A DNA stretch of 64,000 nucleotides from CBDFKQ01 sp965248855. Lineage in GTDB: Bacteria; Bacteroidota; Bacteroidia; Cytophagales; 172606-1. The notes under the pieces are model-generated. The model was not told where the DNA came from, made no database searches, and worked only from the letters and a program-made list of their open reading frames with translations. The DNA is taken from NCBI GenBank assembly GCA_965248855.1, contig CBDFKQ010000013.1, positions 69,680 to 133,679 of the forward strand. Reading direction: 5' to 3'. Shown here one piece after another: positions 54,015 through 63,743 of the stretch (positions are counted from its first letter, which is position 1; every line of letters starts with the position of its first letter). The translations under genes and the position numbers were made by a program.

Positions 54015-55463
54015 CTAGATGGATTGAATGTTTGTTCCATCAATATTTTCATTTGTATGTGCAACACTTTTTTCACTATGCGTATCAATTGAATGCCTTT
54101 TAAAAACTCCTTTTTCAGAAGAAGATTTTAATATAGCTTTTACCTCTGCCATATTTATTACAGGAAGAAATTTAGCAAATAAAAAGAAAGCTGTAAAGAA
54201 AATACCAAATGTGAAAAGATAATCTAAAACGTCATATGTTGTAGGATGAAACATTACCCAACTTGATGGAAGCCAATCCCTGTGTAAAGAAGTCACTATA
54301 ATAACAAATCTTTCAAACCACATCCCAATATTTACAATTATAGAAATGACAAATGTAGCAGCAATGCTTCTTCGAATTTTAGTAAACCAAAATAATTGAG
54401 GTGAAATAACATTACAAGTCATCATTGACCAATATGCCCACCAATAAGGTCCTGAAAATCTATTTATAAATGCATATTGCTCACCTTGAACTCCTGAATA
54501 CCAGGCCATAAATAATTCAGTAATATAAGCAACTCCAACTATAGATCCGGTTAAAATAATAACCTTATTCATAGAATCTATATGTTCAATTGTAATATAA
54601 TCTTGTAAATAAAATACTTCTCTTGTTACAATCATTAAGGTAAGTACCATTGCAAAACCTGAAAAAATGGCTCCTGCTACAAAGTAGGGTGGGAATATTG
54701 TTGTATGCCAGCCTGGAATAACAGACGTTGCAAAGTCCATTGATACTATTGTATGTACTGAAAGTACTAATGGTGTTGAAAGACCTGCTAATATTAAGCT
54801 TACTGCTTCGTATCTTGCCCACGTTTTTGCACCGCCTTCCCATCCAAAACTTAGTATTCCATAAGCGATTCTTGAAATCTTATTTGTTGCTCTGTCGCGA
54901 ATTGTAGCAAGATCAGGAATCAAACCAATATACCAGAAAACTATAGATACTGTTAAATAAGTACTAATTGCAAAAACATCCCACACAAGAGGTGAATTAA
55001 AATTTACCCATAACGAACCAAAAGTATTTGGTAAAGGTAATGCCCAATATCCAACCCATGTACGACCCATGTGAAGAAGAATAAACGTACCGGCGCAAAG
55101 TACAGCAAATATTGTCATTGCTTCTGCAGCTCTGTTAATAGATGTTCTCCATTTTTGACGAAACAATAATAAAATAGCAGAAATAAGAGTACCCGCGTGA
55201 CCAATACCAACCCACCAAACAAAGTTTGTAATATCCCATGCCCAACCAACAGTTTTATTTAATCCCCAACGACCAATACCATCCCATAAAGTTCTATATG
55301 CTCCATAGCCGCCAATAATTAAAATAATTACAGAAATAATGAAGGCTACTGTCCATAATAAGGTAGGCTTTGCTTCCACCTGACGACAAATATCGTCTGT
55401 AACATCACTATATGTTTTGCCACCTGTTACTAATGGTGGTCTGACTTCTGAAGTAACGTTCAT
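54015..55463 (-). CDS. actC: Alternative complex III quinol-binding subunit ActC (NrfD/PsrC type)
   Basis: A 482-residue polytopic protein with ten helices. NFVWWVGIGHAGTLISAILLL holds the conserved quinol-site His in the NrfD helix bundle. Other blocks are FNSPLVWDVFAISTYLTV and YFVAGAIFSGFAMVLTLMIV. It oxidises menaquinol at the periplasmic side and works with ActB. The last 40 residues are polar and His-rich. It is 74 bases after actB. Confidence 0.95.
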   Translation of the reverse strand: MNVTSEVRPPLVTGGKTYSDVTDDICRQVEAKPTLLWTVAFIISVIILIIGGYGAYRTLWDGIGRWGLNKTVGWAWDITNFVWWVGIGHAGTLISAILLLFRQKWRTSINRAAEAMTIFAVLCAGTFILLHMGRTWVGYWALPLPNTFGSLWVNFNSPLVWDVFAISTYLTVSIVFWYIGLIPDLATIRDRATNKISRIAYGILSFGWEGGAKTWARYEAVSLILAGLSTPLVLSVHTIVSMDFATSVIPGWHTTIFPPYFVAGAIFSGFAMVLTLMIVTREVFYLQDYITIEHIDSMNKVIILTGSIVGVAYITELFMAWYSGVQGEQYAFINRFSGPYWWAYWSMMTCNVISPQLFWFTKIRRSIAATFVISIIVNIGMWFERFVIIVTSLHRDWLPSSWVMFHPTTYDVLDYLFTFGIFFTAFFLFAKFLPVINMAEVKAILKSSSEKGVFKRHSIDTHSEKSVAHTNENIDGTNIQSI

Positions 55464-55537
55464 GATATTCTGTATTAAGAGTTTTTACTCTGATTTTATA
55501 TTTTGATTTGAGTAAGTCCGAATTATATTAATATCAA

Positions 55538-58500
55538 TTAATTATGTATACTATGAGTTTTATCTTCATGTTCTACCTTTTTATTGTGGTTGTTAATCCC
55601 GGTATCAACCAAATCTTTATTTCTAATTTTAGTTAAATAAGAAACAACCGGTTGAACATTTATATCTTCTAAAACTACGAAATTACGTTCTTTAAATTCA
55701 CCGGTTTTAATTTGTGAAACTTTACTTTCAGTATTGTTCATATCTCCAAACACGATCGCTTCTGTAGGACAAGATTGTTGACAAGCTGTTAATATTTCAC
55801 CATCGACAACTTTTCTTCTTTCCTTTTTAGCTTCAAGTTTTCCTGCCTGAATACGTTGAACGCACATAGAGCATTTTTCAATAACTCCACGGCTTCTTAC
55901 AGTAACATCAGGGTTCAAAACCATCTTACCAAGGTCACTATCCATATAACCCGGATATTCCTTATTATTAAAATATTTAAACCAGTTAAAACGACGAACT
56001 TTATAAGGGCAGTTATTAGCACAATAACGAGTACCAATGCAACGATTATAGGTCATCTGGTTTAACCCTTCTGAACTATGTGTAGTTGCCAAAACAGGGC
56101 AAACTGATTCACAAGGAGCATTTTTACAATGTTGGCAAAGCATCGGTTGGAAAGCAACTTCCGGATTTTCGGAAGCAATTTCCATTGCTGCATAACCACT
56201 TATTGTTTGGTTTTCTGCCGGTGCATCACTGCTATAATACCTATCAATCCTTAACCAGTGCATTTCACGGCGATTAATAACTTCTTGTCTTCCAACAACA
56301 GCGATATTATTTTCTGCCTGACAGGCAATGGTACATGCTCCGCATCCAATACACGAATTTAAATCAATAACCATTCCCCAGAAATGGTTTTTTGCATATT
56401 TATCATCATGGCCATGCCATAAAGTAATCTCTGAAGGCTTTTTCTTTCCTTCAGTTGTTTCTACATGTGGAAAATATCTTCCTGCAGCAGGATTTTCTAA
56501 ATAATCTACAAAATAAGCTTCCTGAACTACCGGGCGACCCATAATAGTTTCGTGTGTTTGCGTTTGAGCCAATTCACGAACTTGAGAAGTTTTAGTAATT
56601 TTAATATTTTGAGAAGAATAATTTAAATTACCATTTATTAATGTTGAAAAAGGATAAACATTTTTACCCACTTTGTCACCTGCAATTCCTACCTTTTCTC
56701 TTCCATACCCAATAGCAATAGAAACTGTATCGTTTGCTTGGCCCGGTTGAATCAATACAGGCACTTCAATACTATATTTTCCTGAATCTACTTTAACAAC
56801 ATCCCCTTGAATAACATTTAATTTTTTTGCAGTTTTTGCAGACAAAGCAGCATAATTATCCCAACATGCTTTTGATATTGGATCCGGCATTTCTTGAAGC
56901 CATGGATTATTTGCCTGGTCTCCGGTCCCTATTGATATTTTTTCATACAAGCAAATTTCAAATCCGCTTTCATTTGTATTATTATGAGATATTATTTTTG
57001 ATGACTCAGAATTTAAATCAGACTTAAATTCAGGTTGAGCTCCAATAGCCTTATCTTTCGAAGGTTCATGAACACCATCGTGTAAGGTATAAGTCCAAAA
57101 TTCTTCAAAACTTGAGAAACCGGATTCTTTATTAAATCGATTCTTTTTCCAATCTGCTTTTAAATAATCATCAAAAGTAATATGGTTACCAGCCCAAGTT
57201 AATAAACTTTCTTGTGCTTGACGGGTTTTAAATATTGGAGAAATTGTCGGTTGACATAAACTGTAAAAATCCTTTTTTGGTTCAGCATCATTCCAAGATT
57301 CTAAAAAATGATTATCCGGAGCGATAAAATTACAAAGTGAAGATGTTTCTTCTAAACGATCAGAAAATGAAATCTTATTTTTAACACTTGCTATAGCTTT
57401 TCCAAATTCATTTCCTGTTGGATAATCATAAACAGGATTGGCATTATAAAATATAATTGTATCTATTTTGTTGGCTTTTACTTCTTCTACAAAAGCAGAC
57501 ATTTTAGTATCGTCACCTTGCTTTAGCAGGTATGGCATACTAAAATCAATTGTTGAACCGTAATTTTCTAATAAATTATTAATTGCATTAACTATAACCT
57601 GAACTGAAGAATCGTTTGACCCACAAACTACCAATGATTTTCCTTTAGCAGCAAATAAATCCTTAGCTGCTTTATCTAAGTACTTAATATCTTTTAAATC
57701 TGATCCTAAACCAGATTTGCCGGCTAATTGAGCAATTGAGTTGTATAAGGAAATAACTATTTGTCCTTGTTGTGATGGTTTAATTGCTGTTCTATAATCT
57801 GCATTTGCCCCAGTCATTGACAATCCTGTCTCAAATTGATAATGACGAGACATTTTCTTTTTATTCTTGCCCAACTTTCTTGTTTGAGCATATTGATGCA
57901 TATATTCAGGAGATGCTATCCATGTTCCTAAAAAATCAGCACCAACACTAACTATTACTTCCGCTTTTGAATAATTAAATGACGGGATTACTTCCTGACC
58001 AAATGATTCTTTATTTGCTTTTATTACGCCTGATACTGAATGAGCATCGTAAACAATGTGTTGAGCATTTGGATATTTAGAGATAAATTCTGCAATTGCC
58101 TTTTTTGTAATAGGAGAATTTATTGTGGAGGAAACAATTCTAATTTGATTAGATGATTCAAGGGCTTTAGTAACTTCTGTATCTAATTCATTCCAGGTAA
58201 TTGACTTTCCATTACCTACAGGTCCTTTTAATCGTGAATTATCATATAACGTTAAAAGTGATGCTTGAACTCTTGCAGGTGTACCATTAATATTTATTGA
58301 AGACATATTATTACCTTCAATTTTAATTGGGCGCCCTTCTCTTGTTTTAACTAATATACTGCTATAACCTCCATTTGAATCATAATACGTTGAAGCATAA
58401 TAATTCGGAACAGTAGGATCAATATTTTCAGGTTTATTAAGATATGGAATTGCTTTTTTTACAGGTGCTTCGCATGCTGCCAAAGAAACAGCCGCCATAC

Positions 58501-58654
58501 TAAAACCAAGCAACTTCAAAAAATCTCTTCTGTTGGTTTCAGAAATGCCTTCACTCGGAACATCTGAAAATTCTTTATCAGTATTTTTTACAAAATCTAA
58601 TTGATTTGTAAGCTGTTCGATACCCTTCCAGTGAATTTTATTATTGTGTTCCAT
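55538..58654 (-). CDS. actB: Alternative complex III iron-sulfur subunit ActB
   Basis: A 1038-residue periplasmic protein. The twin-arginine signal is NRRDFLKLLGFSMAAVSLAAC, seen as NRRDFLKLLG then AAVSLAACEAP. The first 750 residues resemble molybdopterin oxidoreductases but lack a complete cofactor-binding set, as in known ActB. The C-terminal 250 residues bind Fe-S clusters: CIGCGACTIACQAEN, CQHCKNAPCESVCPV, CIGTRYCANNCPYKVRR, CSMCVQRI, and CQQSCPTEAIVFGD. That set suits four clusters (3Fe-4S plus 4Fe-4S). It moves electrons between ActC and ActA and lies downstream of actA by 94 bases. Confidence 0.95.
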   Translation of the reverse strand: MEHNNKIHWKGIEQLTNQLDFVKNTDKEFSDVPSEGISETNRRDFLKLLGFSMAAVSLAACEAPVKKAIPYLNKPENIDPTVPNYYASTYYDSNGGYSSILVKTREGRPIKIEGNNMSSININGTPARVQASLLTLYDNSRLKGPVGNGKSITWNELDTEVTKALESSNQIRIVSSTINSPITKKAIAEFISKYPNAQHIVYDAHSVSGVIKANKESFGQEVIPSFNYSKAEVIVSVGADFLGTWIASPEYMHQYAQTRKLGKNKKKMSRHYQFETGLSMTGANADYRTAIKPSQQGQIVISLYNSIAQLAGKSGLGSDLKDIKYLDKAAKDLFAAKGKSLVVCGSNDSSVQVIVNAINNLLENYGSTIDFSMPYLLKQGDDTKMSAFVEEVKANKIDTIIFYNANPVYDYPTGNEFGKAIASVKNKISFSDRLEETSSLCNFIAPDNHFLESWNDAEPKKDFYSLCQPTISPIFKTRQAQESLLTWAGNHITFDDYLKADWKKNRFNKESGFSSFEEFWTYTLHDGVHEPSKDKAIGAQPEFKSDLNSESSKIISHNNTNESGFEICLYEKISIGTGDQANNPWLQEMPDPISKACWDNYAALSAKTAKKLNVIQGDVVKVDSGKYSIEVPVLIQPGQANDTVSIAIGYGREKVGIAGDKVGKNVYPFSTLINGNLNYSSQNIKITKTSQVRELAQTQTHETIMGRPVVQEAYFVDYLENPAAGRYFPHVETTEGKKKPSEITLWHGHDDKYAKNHFWGMVIDLNSCIGCGACTIACQAENNIAVVGRQEVINRREMHWLRIDRYYSSDAPAENQTISGYAAMEIASENPEVAFQPMLCQHCKNAPCESVCPVLATTHSSEGLNQMTYNRCIGTRYCANNCPYKVRRFNWFKYFNNKEYPGYMDSDLGKMVLNPDVTVRSRGVIEKCSMCVQRIQAGKLEAKKERRKVVDGEILTACQQSCPTEAIVFGDMNNTESKVSQIKTGEFKERNFVVLEDINVQPVVSYLTKIRNKDLVDTGINNHNKKVEHEDKTHSIHN

Positions 58655-58748
58655 ATTTAATATAATAACAAAATCAGTTTCAAAATTACAGATTTCTTTT
58701 ATTCAAAATTTAAATAGACCTATTGATTAAATTTCAAGGGTCGTAATA

Positions 58749-60020
58749 TTAATAATGACATTTAGAGCATTCTAACCCACCAATATCAACAACTTTCATT
58801 TCGCCTTTGCCTGCTTTATTATGAGCTTTTAACAACCTGTCATAATAAGCATTGTCTTTAGAATTTACAGTTGTTTTTCTATGGCAATCAATACACCAAC
58901 CCATGGTTAATGGTGAGTATTGTTCAACAACTTCCATGTTTTTTATATCACCATGGCAATTTTCGCAAGCTAAACCTGCAACATTAGTATGTTGTGAGTG
59001 ATTAAAATATGCCAAGTCAGGAAGGTTATGTATTCTAACCCATTCAATTGGTTGATCTTTTTCTATTGCCTGATATATTTTCTTTATTTCAGGAGAACCT
59101 TGTTTGATTGCATTATGACAATTCATACAAACGTTAGCTGAAGGAATACTTGCACCTTTAGCATTATATACTGTTGTATGGCAATATTGACATGCAATTT
59201 CATACTGGCCCGCATGCAGTTTATGAGAGAATGCTATAGGTTGCTTTGGAGCGTAACCTTTATAAACTCCGATATCTGTTATTGCATCCAAACTTACTTT
59301 ACTGATAACAAGGAAAGCAATAATACCGACTGCAGCTAAAAATGGACCGCTGGTAAAGAATTTTACAAAGTCGTATTTAGGATTTACAAGTTCTTTATCT
59401 TCTTCTAAAAGGTCTGTTTTGTTATTTAGGAATTTTGTTAATAAAACGGTGAGCATTCCTAACACCACAATTACCAATACTAACACAACAACTAAGCCTA
59501 CAAGAATTATATTAAAATATTCAGATGAGGTATTATCATTACCCTTTGGAGGATTTTTATCATCCACTACAGATCCTTGCGATTTTTTCTCTCCACCATC
59601 TCCGGCTTTTATATATGCTAGTATTCCTTTTATATCATCATCTGATAAACCATCAAATGAAGTCATTTGCGTTTTATTAAACTTTAAATAAAGTTCATTT
59701 GCATATTTATCCCCACTTCCAATAACCTTTTGAGAGTTTTTAACCCAAGGAATAATCCATGCAACAGGCCTCCTTTCTTCTATTCCTTGTAAACCAGGCC
59801 CTATTACAACTTCACCGGTAATAGCATGGCATTGTTTACAATTTGCAACAAATAATTCTTTACCTTTTGCTGCATCTCCGCTGCCGGCTGTTGGTTGTTG
59901 CGCAGTAGTGCCTTTTGTTGAAGCTGAGTCTATTTTTTGTGCCATTAAAAATGAGCAACTGAAAAACAAACTGAAAACTAAAGCAAGTGTTAAACGCAAT
60001 GATTGCTTTACAATATGCAT
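58749..60020 (-). CDS. actA: Alternative complex III multiheme cytochrome c ActA with fused monoheme domain
   Basis: Six CxxCH motifs are present. CKQCHAI is in an N-terminal cytochrome c domain (about 45-140) with MTSFDGLSDDDIKGILAYI. A membrane helix (FNIILVGLVVVLVLVIVV) and a second one (FLAAVGIIAFLVIS) follow. Then comes a five-heme domain: CQYCHTT, CMNCHNA, CENCHGD, CIDCHRK and CSKCHY at the C-terminus. The frame extends to 60059, but ATG 60020 (MHIVKQSLRLTLALVF) gives a proper signal peptide, so I prefer it, giving 423 residues. It passes electrons from ActB to ActE and the oxidase. It is the first gene of the operon, with a clear promoter just upstream. Confidence 0.93.
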   Translation of the reverse strand: MHIVKQSLRLTLALVFSLFFSCSFLMAQKIDSASTKGTTAQQPTAGSGDAAKGKELFVANCKQCHAITGEVVIGPGLQGIEERRPVAWIIPWVKNSQKVIGSGDKYANELYLKFNKTQMTSFDGLSDDDIKGILAYIKAGDGGEKKSQGSVVDDKNPPKGNDNTSSEYFNIILVGLVVVLVLVIVVLGMLTVLLTKFLNNKTDLLEEDKELVNPKYDFVKFFTSGPFLAAVGIIAFLVISKVSLDAITDIGVYKGYAPKQPIAFSHKLHAGQYEIACQYCHTTVYNAKGASIPSANVCMNCHNAIKQGSPEIKKIYQAIEKDQPIEWVRIHNLPDLAYFNHSQHTNVAGLACENCHGDIKNMEVVEQYSPLTMGWCIDCHRKTTVNSKDNAYYDRLLKAHNKAGKGEMKVVDIGGLECSKCHY

Positions 60021-60081
60021 ATTAATAAGAGTAGATTTATCGTTTTTAGCATTATACAATATGTGCTATTTTTAGACGGCA

Positions 60082-60112
60082 CAAATGTAGTATTGGAATT
60101 TTTCTAATCAAA
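60082..60112 (-). promoter_or_regulatory. Promoter of the act-cox operon
   Basis: On the minus strand TTTG (60112-60109) is followed by exactly 19 bases and TACATTTG (60089-60082), a full match to the Bacteroidota TTTG-N19-TAnnTTTG promoter. Transcription would start near 60075, about 55 bases before the actA ATG. Confidence 0.8.
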
Positions 60113-60334
60113 AAGGGTTTTACAAACATTTTTAAGTTTTTACACCTCTTTCTTTAATTCTTGACCAAAATTAAAATTAGCATTCAGATTATCAATATTT
60201 TACCTATAAATATTATATAATTTTAATTCTAATTTAGATTTATTTTAAATAAGGGAAAATAAATAGAATACAATTAAAATTATTTAAAGTACTTATTTTC
60301 CATTTGCGCAAAAGTAATCTTTTTATGTTAGCAA

Positions 60335-62470
60335 TTACATTTCATCTAAAACAATTCTGATTTTGTAATAATCTAATTTTTGTTCAAGAGCTTCAAAAAT
60401 TGGCTTTATTGGTTCTTGCTTTTGCCAATTAAGGTTTTTAACCGCTTTTTTAATTAATTCTTTTTCATCATTGTTTATAAATTTATTTAAATCAATTTTT
60501 TTTCCATCTCCTCGAAGTTTAATTAAATGGGTATATATTGTTCCATTTGTTATTTGTCTGCTTGCTGCCATTTCTTCAATACTCATTCCTTTTTCGTACA
60601 ATTGATATGTTAATTGAGTAGTATCAATGCCTGGTGCTTTAGAAGAGAATTGTTTATTATTAATAAAATCATCAATTATTTTTAAGAAAATGCTTCCATA
60701 TAATTCAAATTTTTGTTGTCCTACTCCCGAAATATTCATCATTCCAGCTTTGTCAATTGGTTTTTTCAAAGCCATATCAATTAGAGTTGCGTCATTAAAA
60801 ACAATATAGGCAGGCACATTGTTTTGAACAGCTATTTCTTTTCTCATTAATTTAAGTTCGCTCAATAATTCTTCATTAACAGCTTCTTTTTGAGATTTTA
60901 ACGGGGCCGGTTCTTTTGCAATTATTTTTCTTTGGTCGAAAGGTATATGCTTGGAGAGCATTACGGGTTTGCCTTCTTTTAATACTTGCCAGCTGGTGCT
61001 ATTTAATTTATAAGTATGTGCTTCGTCGTAAGCAATATCTATAACACCAATGTTTAGCATTTGTGTTATGTAATCCGACCATTCTTCAGCTTTTAAATCT
61101 TTACCTAAACCAAATGTTTTTACATTTTGAAATCCTTTATCAACTATGTTTTTATTTAATGAACCTCTCAAAATATCTATCAGCATACTCATTGCTATTT
61201 TTTGATCAGTTCTGGCAATAGCCGAAAGTGCTTTTTGAGCTAATGTTGTTGCCTCAAACTTTATTTTAGGGTTTCGACAAACATCACAATTTTCACAATC
61301 ACTATCTACTACTTCATTAAAATATGATAGTAATATTCTTCTTCTGCATATATAAGCTTCTGCATATTGCCTCATTCTATCCAACTTCGCATTTAGCAAA
61401 TCTTTTCTTTCACGTTCAAGTTCTGCATTAAAATCCATTTGCATCATTACATCTGCATAACTGTAAAACAGTAAAGTATCTGCAGGTAAGCCATCTCTCC
61501 CGGCCCTTCCAATTTCCTGATAAAAATTTTCAATATTTTTTGGGAGATTGTAATGTATAACCCATCTCACATTGCTTTTATCAATGCCCATACCGAAAGC
61601 AATTGTGGCAACTATAATTTGAATTTCATCTCTTAAAAATTCATCTTGTACAGTTGATCGCGATAAACTATCCATCCCTGCATGATAGTAGCGAACATTA
61701 AAACCTTCTTTACTTAACTTACCGGCAACTGTTTCAGTATTTTTTCTGGATAAACAATAAATGATTCCTGACTGACCTTTATGATCTTCTAAAAAATCTT
61801 GAATAAGATTTATTCTTTTTCTTGCAGGTAAAACATTTAAATTTAAGTTTGGGCGATCAAAAGAAGATATAAAAACTTTTGCATCTTCAATATTCAGCCT
61901 TGTTAATATATCTCTTCGTGTTATTTTATCTGCTGTAGCTGTTAAAGCAATTAACGGAATAGATGGGAAATTCTTTTTTATTATTCCCAGTTGAGCATAT
62001 TCAGGTCTGAAATCATGACCCCAAAATGATACGCAATGCGATTCATCAACTGCAAACATGCTTACAGGCAATTGCTTTAAGAAATCTAAAAATCTGCCTG
62101 AAATTAATTTTTCAGGGGAGACATATAAAATTTTAATATGATTATTTGCGCACGCGTTTTCTATTTGGGATTGTTGTTGAGCACTTAAAGCACTATTAAT
62201 AAATTCTGCCGAAACTCCATTTGCCTTTAGTGCTTGTACTTGGTCTTTCATTAAAGCAATTAAAGGAGAAATAACAATTGCAATTCCTTGTTTAACTATT
62301 GCTGGTACCTGATAACAAAGTGATTTTCCACCACCTGTCGGCATTAGTACCAACGAATCTTCGTTATTTAAAACTCTTTCTATTGCTTCGGCTTGAAGGG
62401 GGCGGAAAGTATCATACCCAAAGTATTGTTTTAAAACTTGTTCTTTAGTTGGTTGATCTATAATTAACAT
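60335..62470 (-). CDS. recQ: ATP-dependent DNA helicase RecQ
   Basis: A 711-residue SF2 helicase. Motif 0 FGYDTFRPLQAEAI, motif I PTGGGKSLCYQVPA, DESHCVSFWGHDFRPEY (motif II and aromatic loop), ALTATAD and QEIGRAGRDG (motif VI) are intact. The zinc site has CRRR, CENCDVC. A winged-helix RQC region and an HRDC domain (YIVFNDATLIDMALKKP) follow. A C-terminal HTH-like block has SIEEMAASRQITNGTIYTHL. It unwinds DNA in recombination and repair. It lies 15 bases after the cation efflux gene on the same strand, so they are co-transcribed. Confidence 0.95.
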   Translation of the reverse strand: MLIIDQPTKEQVLKQYFGYDTFRPLQAEAIERVLNNEDSLVLMPTGGGKSLCYQVPAIVKQGIAIVISPLIALMKDQVQALKANGVSAEFINSALSAQQQSQIENACANNHIKILYVSPEKLISGRFLDFLKQLPVSMFAVDESHCVSFWGHDFRPEYAQLGIIKKNFPSIPLIALTATADKITRRDILTRLNIEDAKVFISSFDRPNLNLNVLPARKRINLIQDFLEDHKGQSGIIYCLSRKNTETVAGKLSKEGFNVRYYHAGMDSLSRSTVQDEFLRDEIQIIVATIAFGMGIDKSNVRWVIHYNLPKNIENFYQEIGRAGRDGLPADTLLFYSYADVMMQMDFNAELERERKDLLNAKLDRMRQYAEAYICRRRILLSYFNEVVDSDCENCDVCRNPKIKFEATTLAQKALSAIARTDQKIAMSMLIDILRGSLNKNIVDKGFQNVKTFGLGKDLKAEEWSDYITQMLNIGVIDIAYDEAHTYKLNSTSWQVLKEGKPVMLSKHIPFDQRKIIAKEPAPLKSQKEAVNEELLSELKLMRKEIAVQNNVPAYIVFNDATLIDMALKKPIDKAGMMNISGVGQQKFELYGSIFLKIIDDFINNKQFSSKAPGIDTTQLTYQLYEKGMSIEEMAASRQITNGTIYTHLIKLRGDGKKIDLNKFINNDEKELIKKAVKNLNWQKQEPIKPIFEALEQKLDYYKIRIVLDEM

Positions 62471-62485
62471 TTTAAAATATTAAAT

Positions 62486-63463
62486 TTATCCATTAGTATA
62501 ATGTCTGGCATCTTTGGAAATATTTTCGATTGTCCAGGTATAACTTTTAACAAAATCTGCTTTCCTAACCGGGCAATTAAGTACTGAACAAGCCATGCAA
62601 TTATCCGGTGGAAGACAAGGATCTGCATGAATAAAAATTTCAACATTCCTTTGGGTATTTTTGGTTATGTAAGTTTTAACTGAATTTACCTCTTCATGCG
62701 TTTGTTCTAAGGTAAAATAATAGGGTAAAGTTAAATGTGCATCTATATGTAAATCCGATCCATAATGTTGTACTCTTAAATTATGGATATCAATCCAATA
62801 AGGATTTCTATTGGTTATTAAAATATTCAAAATTGTTTGCAATGTATTTGTATCGGCCTCATCCATTAAACCGGCTATTGAACTTCGTACCATTTTAAAT
62901 CCATTCCATAAAATAACAAGTGAAAACACTATTGAAAGGATAGAATCCAATTGATTGAAATGAGTAAAATAGATTGCGGCAACTCCCACCAATAAAATAA
63001 CATTACTCACTGCATCTATAACCAAATGTTTACCATCAGCAACCAATGTTACCGAATTCATAATTTTACCAAGCTTTTGTAATTTTCTACCCAGTATACC
63101 ATTAATAATAATTGTGAAAGCCAAAATTAAAATTCCTATTGGCAGGGATGACATTTCACTTGGACGAAGAAAATTTTTAATAGATTCATAAATCATGAAA
63201 AATCCTGCCAGAATTATTAGTGCACCTTCGAAACCGGCAGAAAAAAACTCTATTTTACCGTGGCCATAAGGATGAAGAAAATCTTTTGGTTGAGAAGCAA
63301 GATGTATACTGTAAAAAGCAAAGGCCGCAGCAATAACGTTAATAATAGATTCCAGAGCATCAGTAAGTATTGCGTTTGAGCTTGTAATATAATAAGCAAG
63401 AAACTTTAAACCGCATAAAACAATGCTGACACATAAAGAAAGAAGAATGAGTTTTTTTTTCAT
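62486..63463 (-). CDS. Cation diffusion facilitator transporter with C-terminal Cys cluster
   Basis: A 325-residue CDF metal/proton antiporter. Six helices are seen. The metal site includes LTDALESIINVIAAAF, HPYGHGKIEFF and VADGKHLVIDAVSN. A cytoplasmic ferredoxin-like domain (about 205-275, WIDIHNLRVQHYGSDLHIDAHL) follows. The last 50 residues add a Cys-rich segment, HADPCLPPDNCMACSVLNC, absent from E. coli FieF/ZitB, which could bind zinc or iron. It likely exports Zn, Fe or Co. It is the first gene of an operon with recQ. Confidence 0.9.
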   Translation of the reverse strand: MKKKLILLSLCVSIVLCGLKFLAYYITSSNAILTDALESIINVIAAAFAFYSIHLASQPKDFLHPYGHGKIEFFSAGFEGALIILAGFFMIYESIKNFLRPSEMSSLPIGILILAFTIIINGILGRKLQKLGKIMNSVTLVADGKHLVIDAVSNVILLVGVAAIYFTHFNQLDSILSIVFSLVILWNGFKMVRSSIAGLMDEADTNTLQTILNILITNRNPYWIDIHNLRVQHYGSDLHIDAHLTLPYYFTLEQTHEEVNSVKTYITKNTQRNVEIFIHADPCLPPDNCMACSVLNCPVRKADFVKSYTWTIENISKDARHYTNG

Positions 63464-63573
63464 TATAAATAACTGATCGATAATTTAGAAAGCCATTTTT
63501 AATAACTTTCTTTTAGGCTTAATACAAACTTAAAACTTTTTGCTCAGGGAAGTATAATTTAAATAAAATTCCG

Positions 63574-63620
63574 AAAAAATTGAATAGAATTAAAAATATA
63601 TTAATTCTATTCAATTTTTT
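63574..63620. repeat. Perfect 20-bp AT-rich inverted repeat between divergent genes
   Basis: Arms 63574-63593 and 63601-63620 are exact inverted copies (AATTGAATAGAATTAA core) around AAATATA, with A6/T6 ends like a terminator. It lies between the divergent cation efflux gene and the partial gene at the right edge. Neither gene ends here, so its role is unclear. Confidence 0.7.
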
Positions 63621-63743
63621 TTAAATTATATCGAATAAAACTTACATTAAATATTACATTAAAATTTTAGAATTATTTGAAAAAATTTTTTGAATTAAAT
63701 ATTTTTTTCTAAATAGATGTTAGAAACTTTAACTAATATATAT

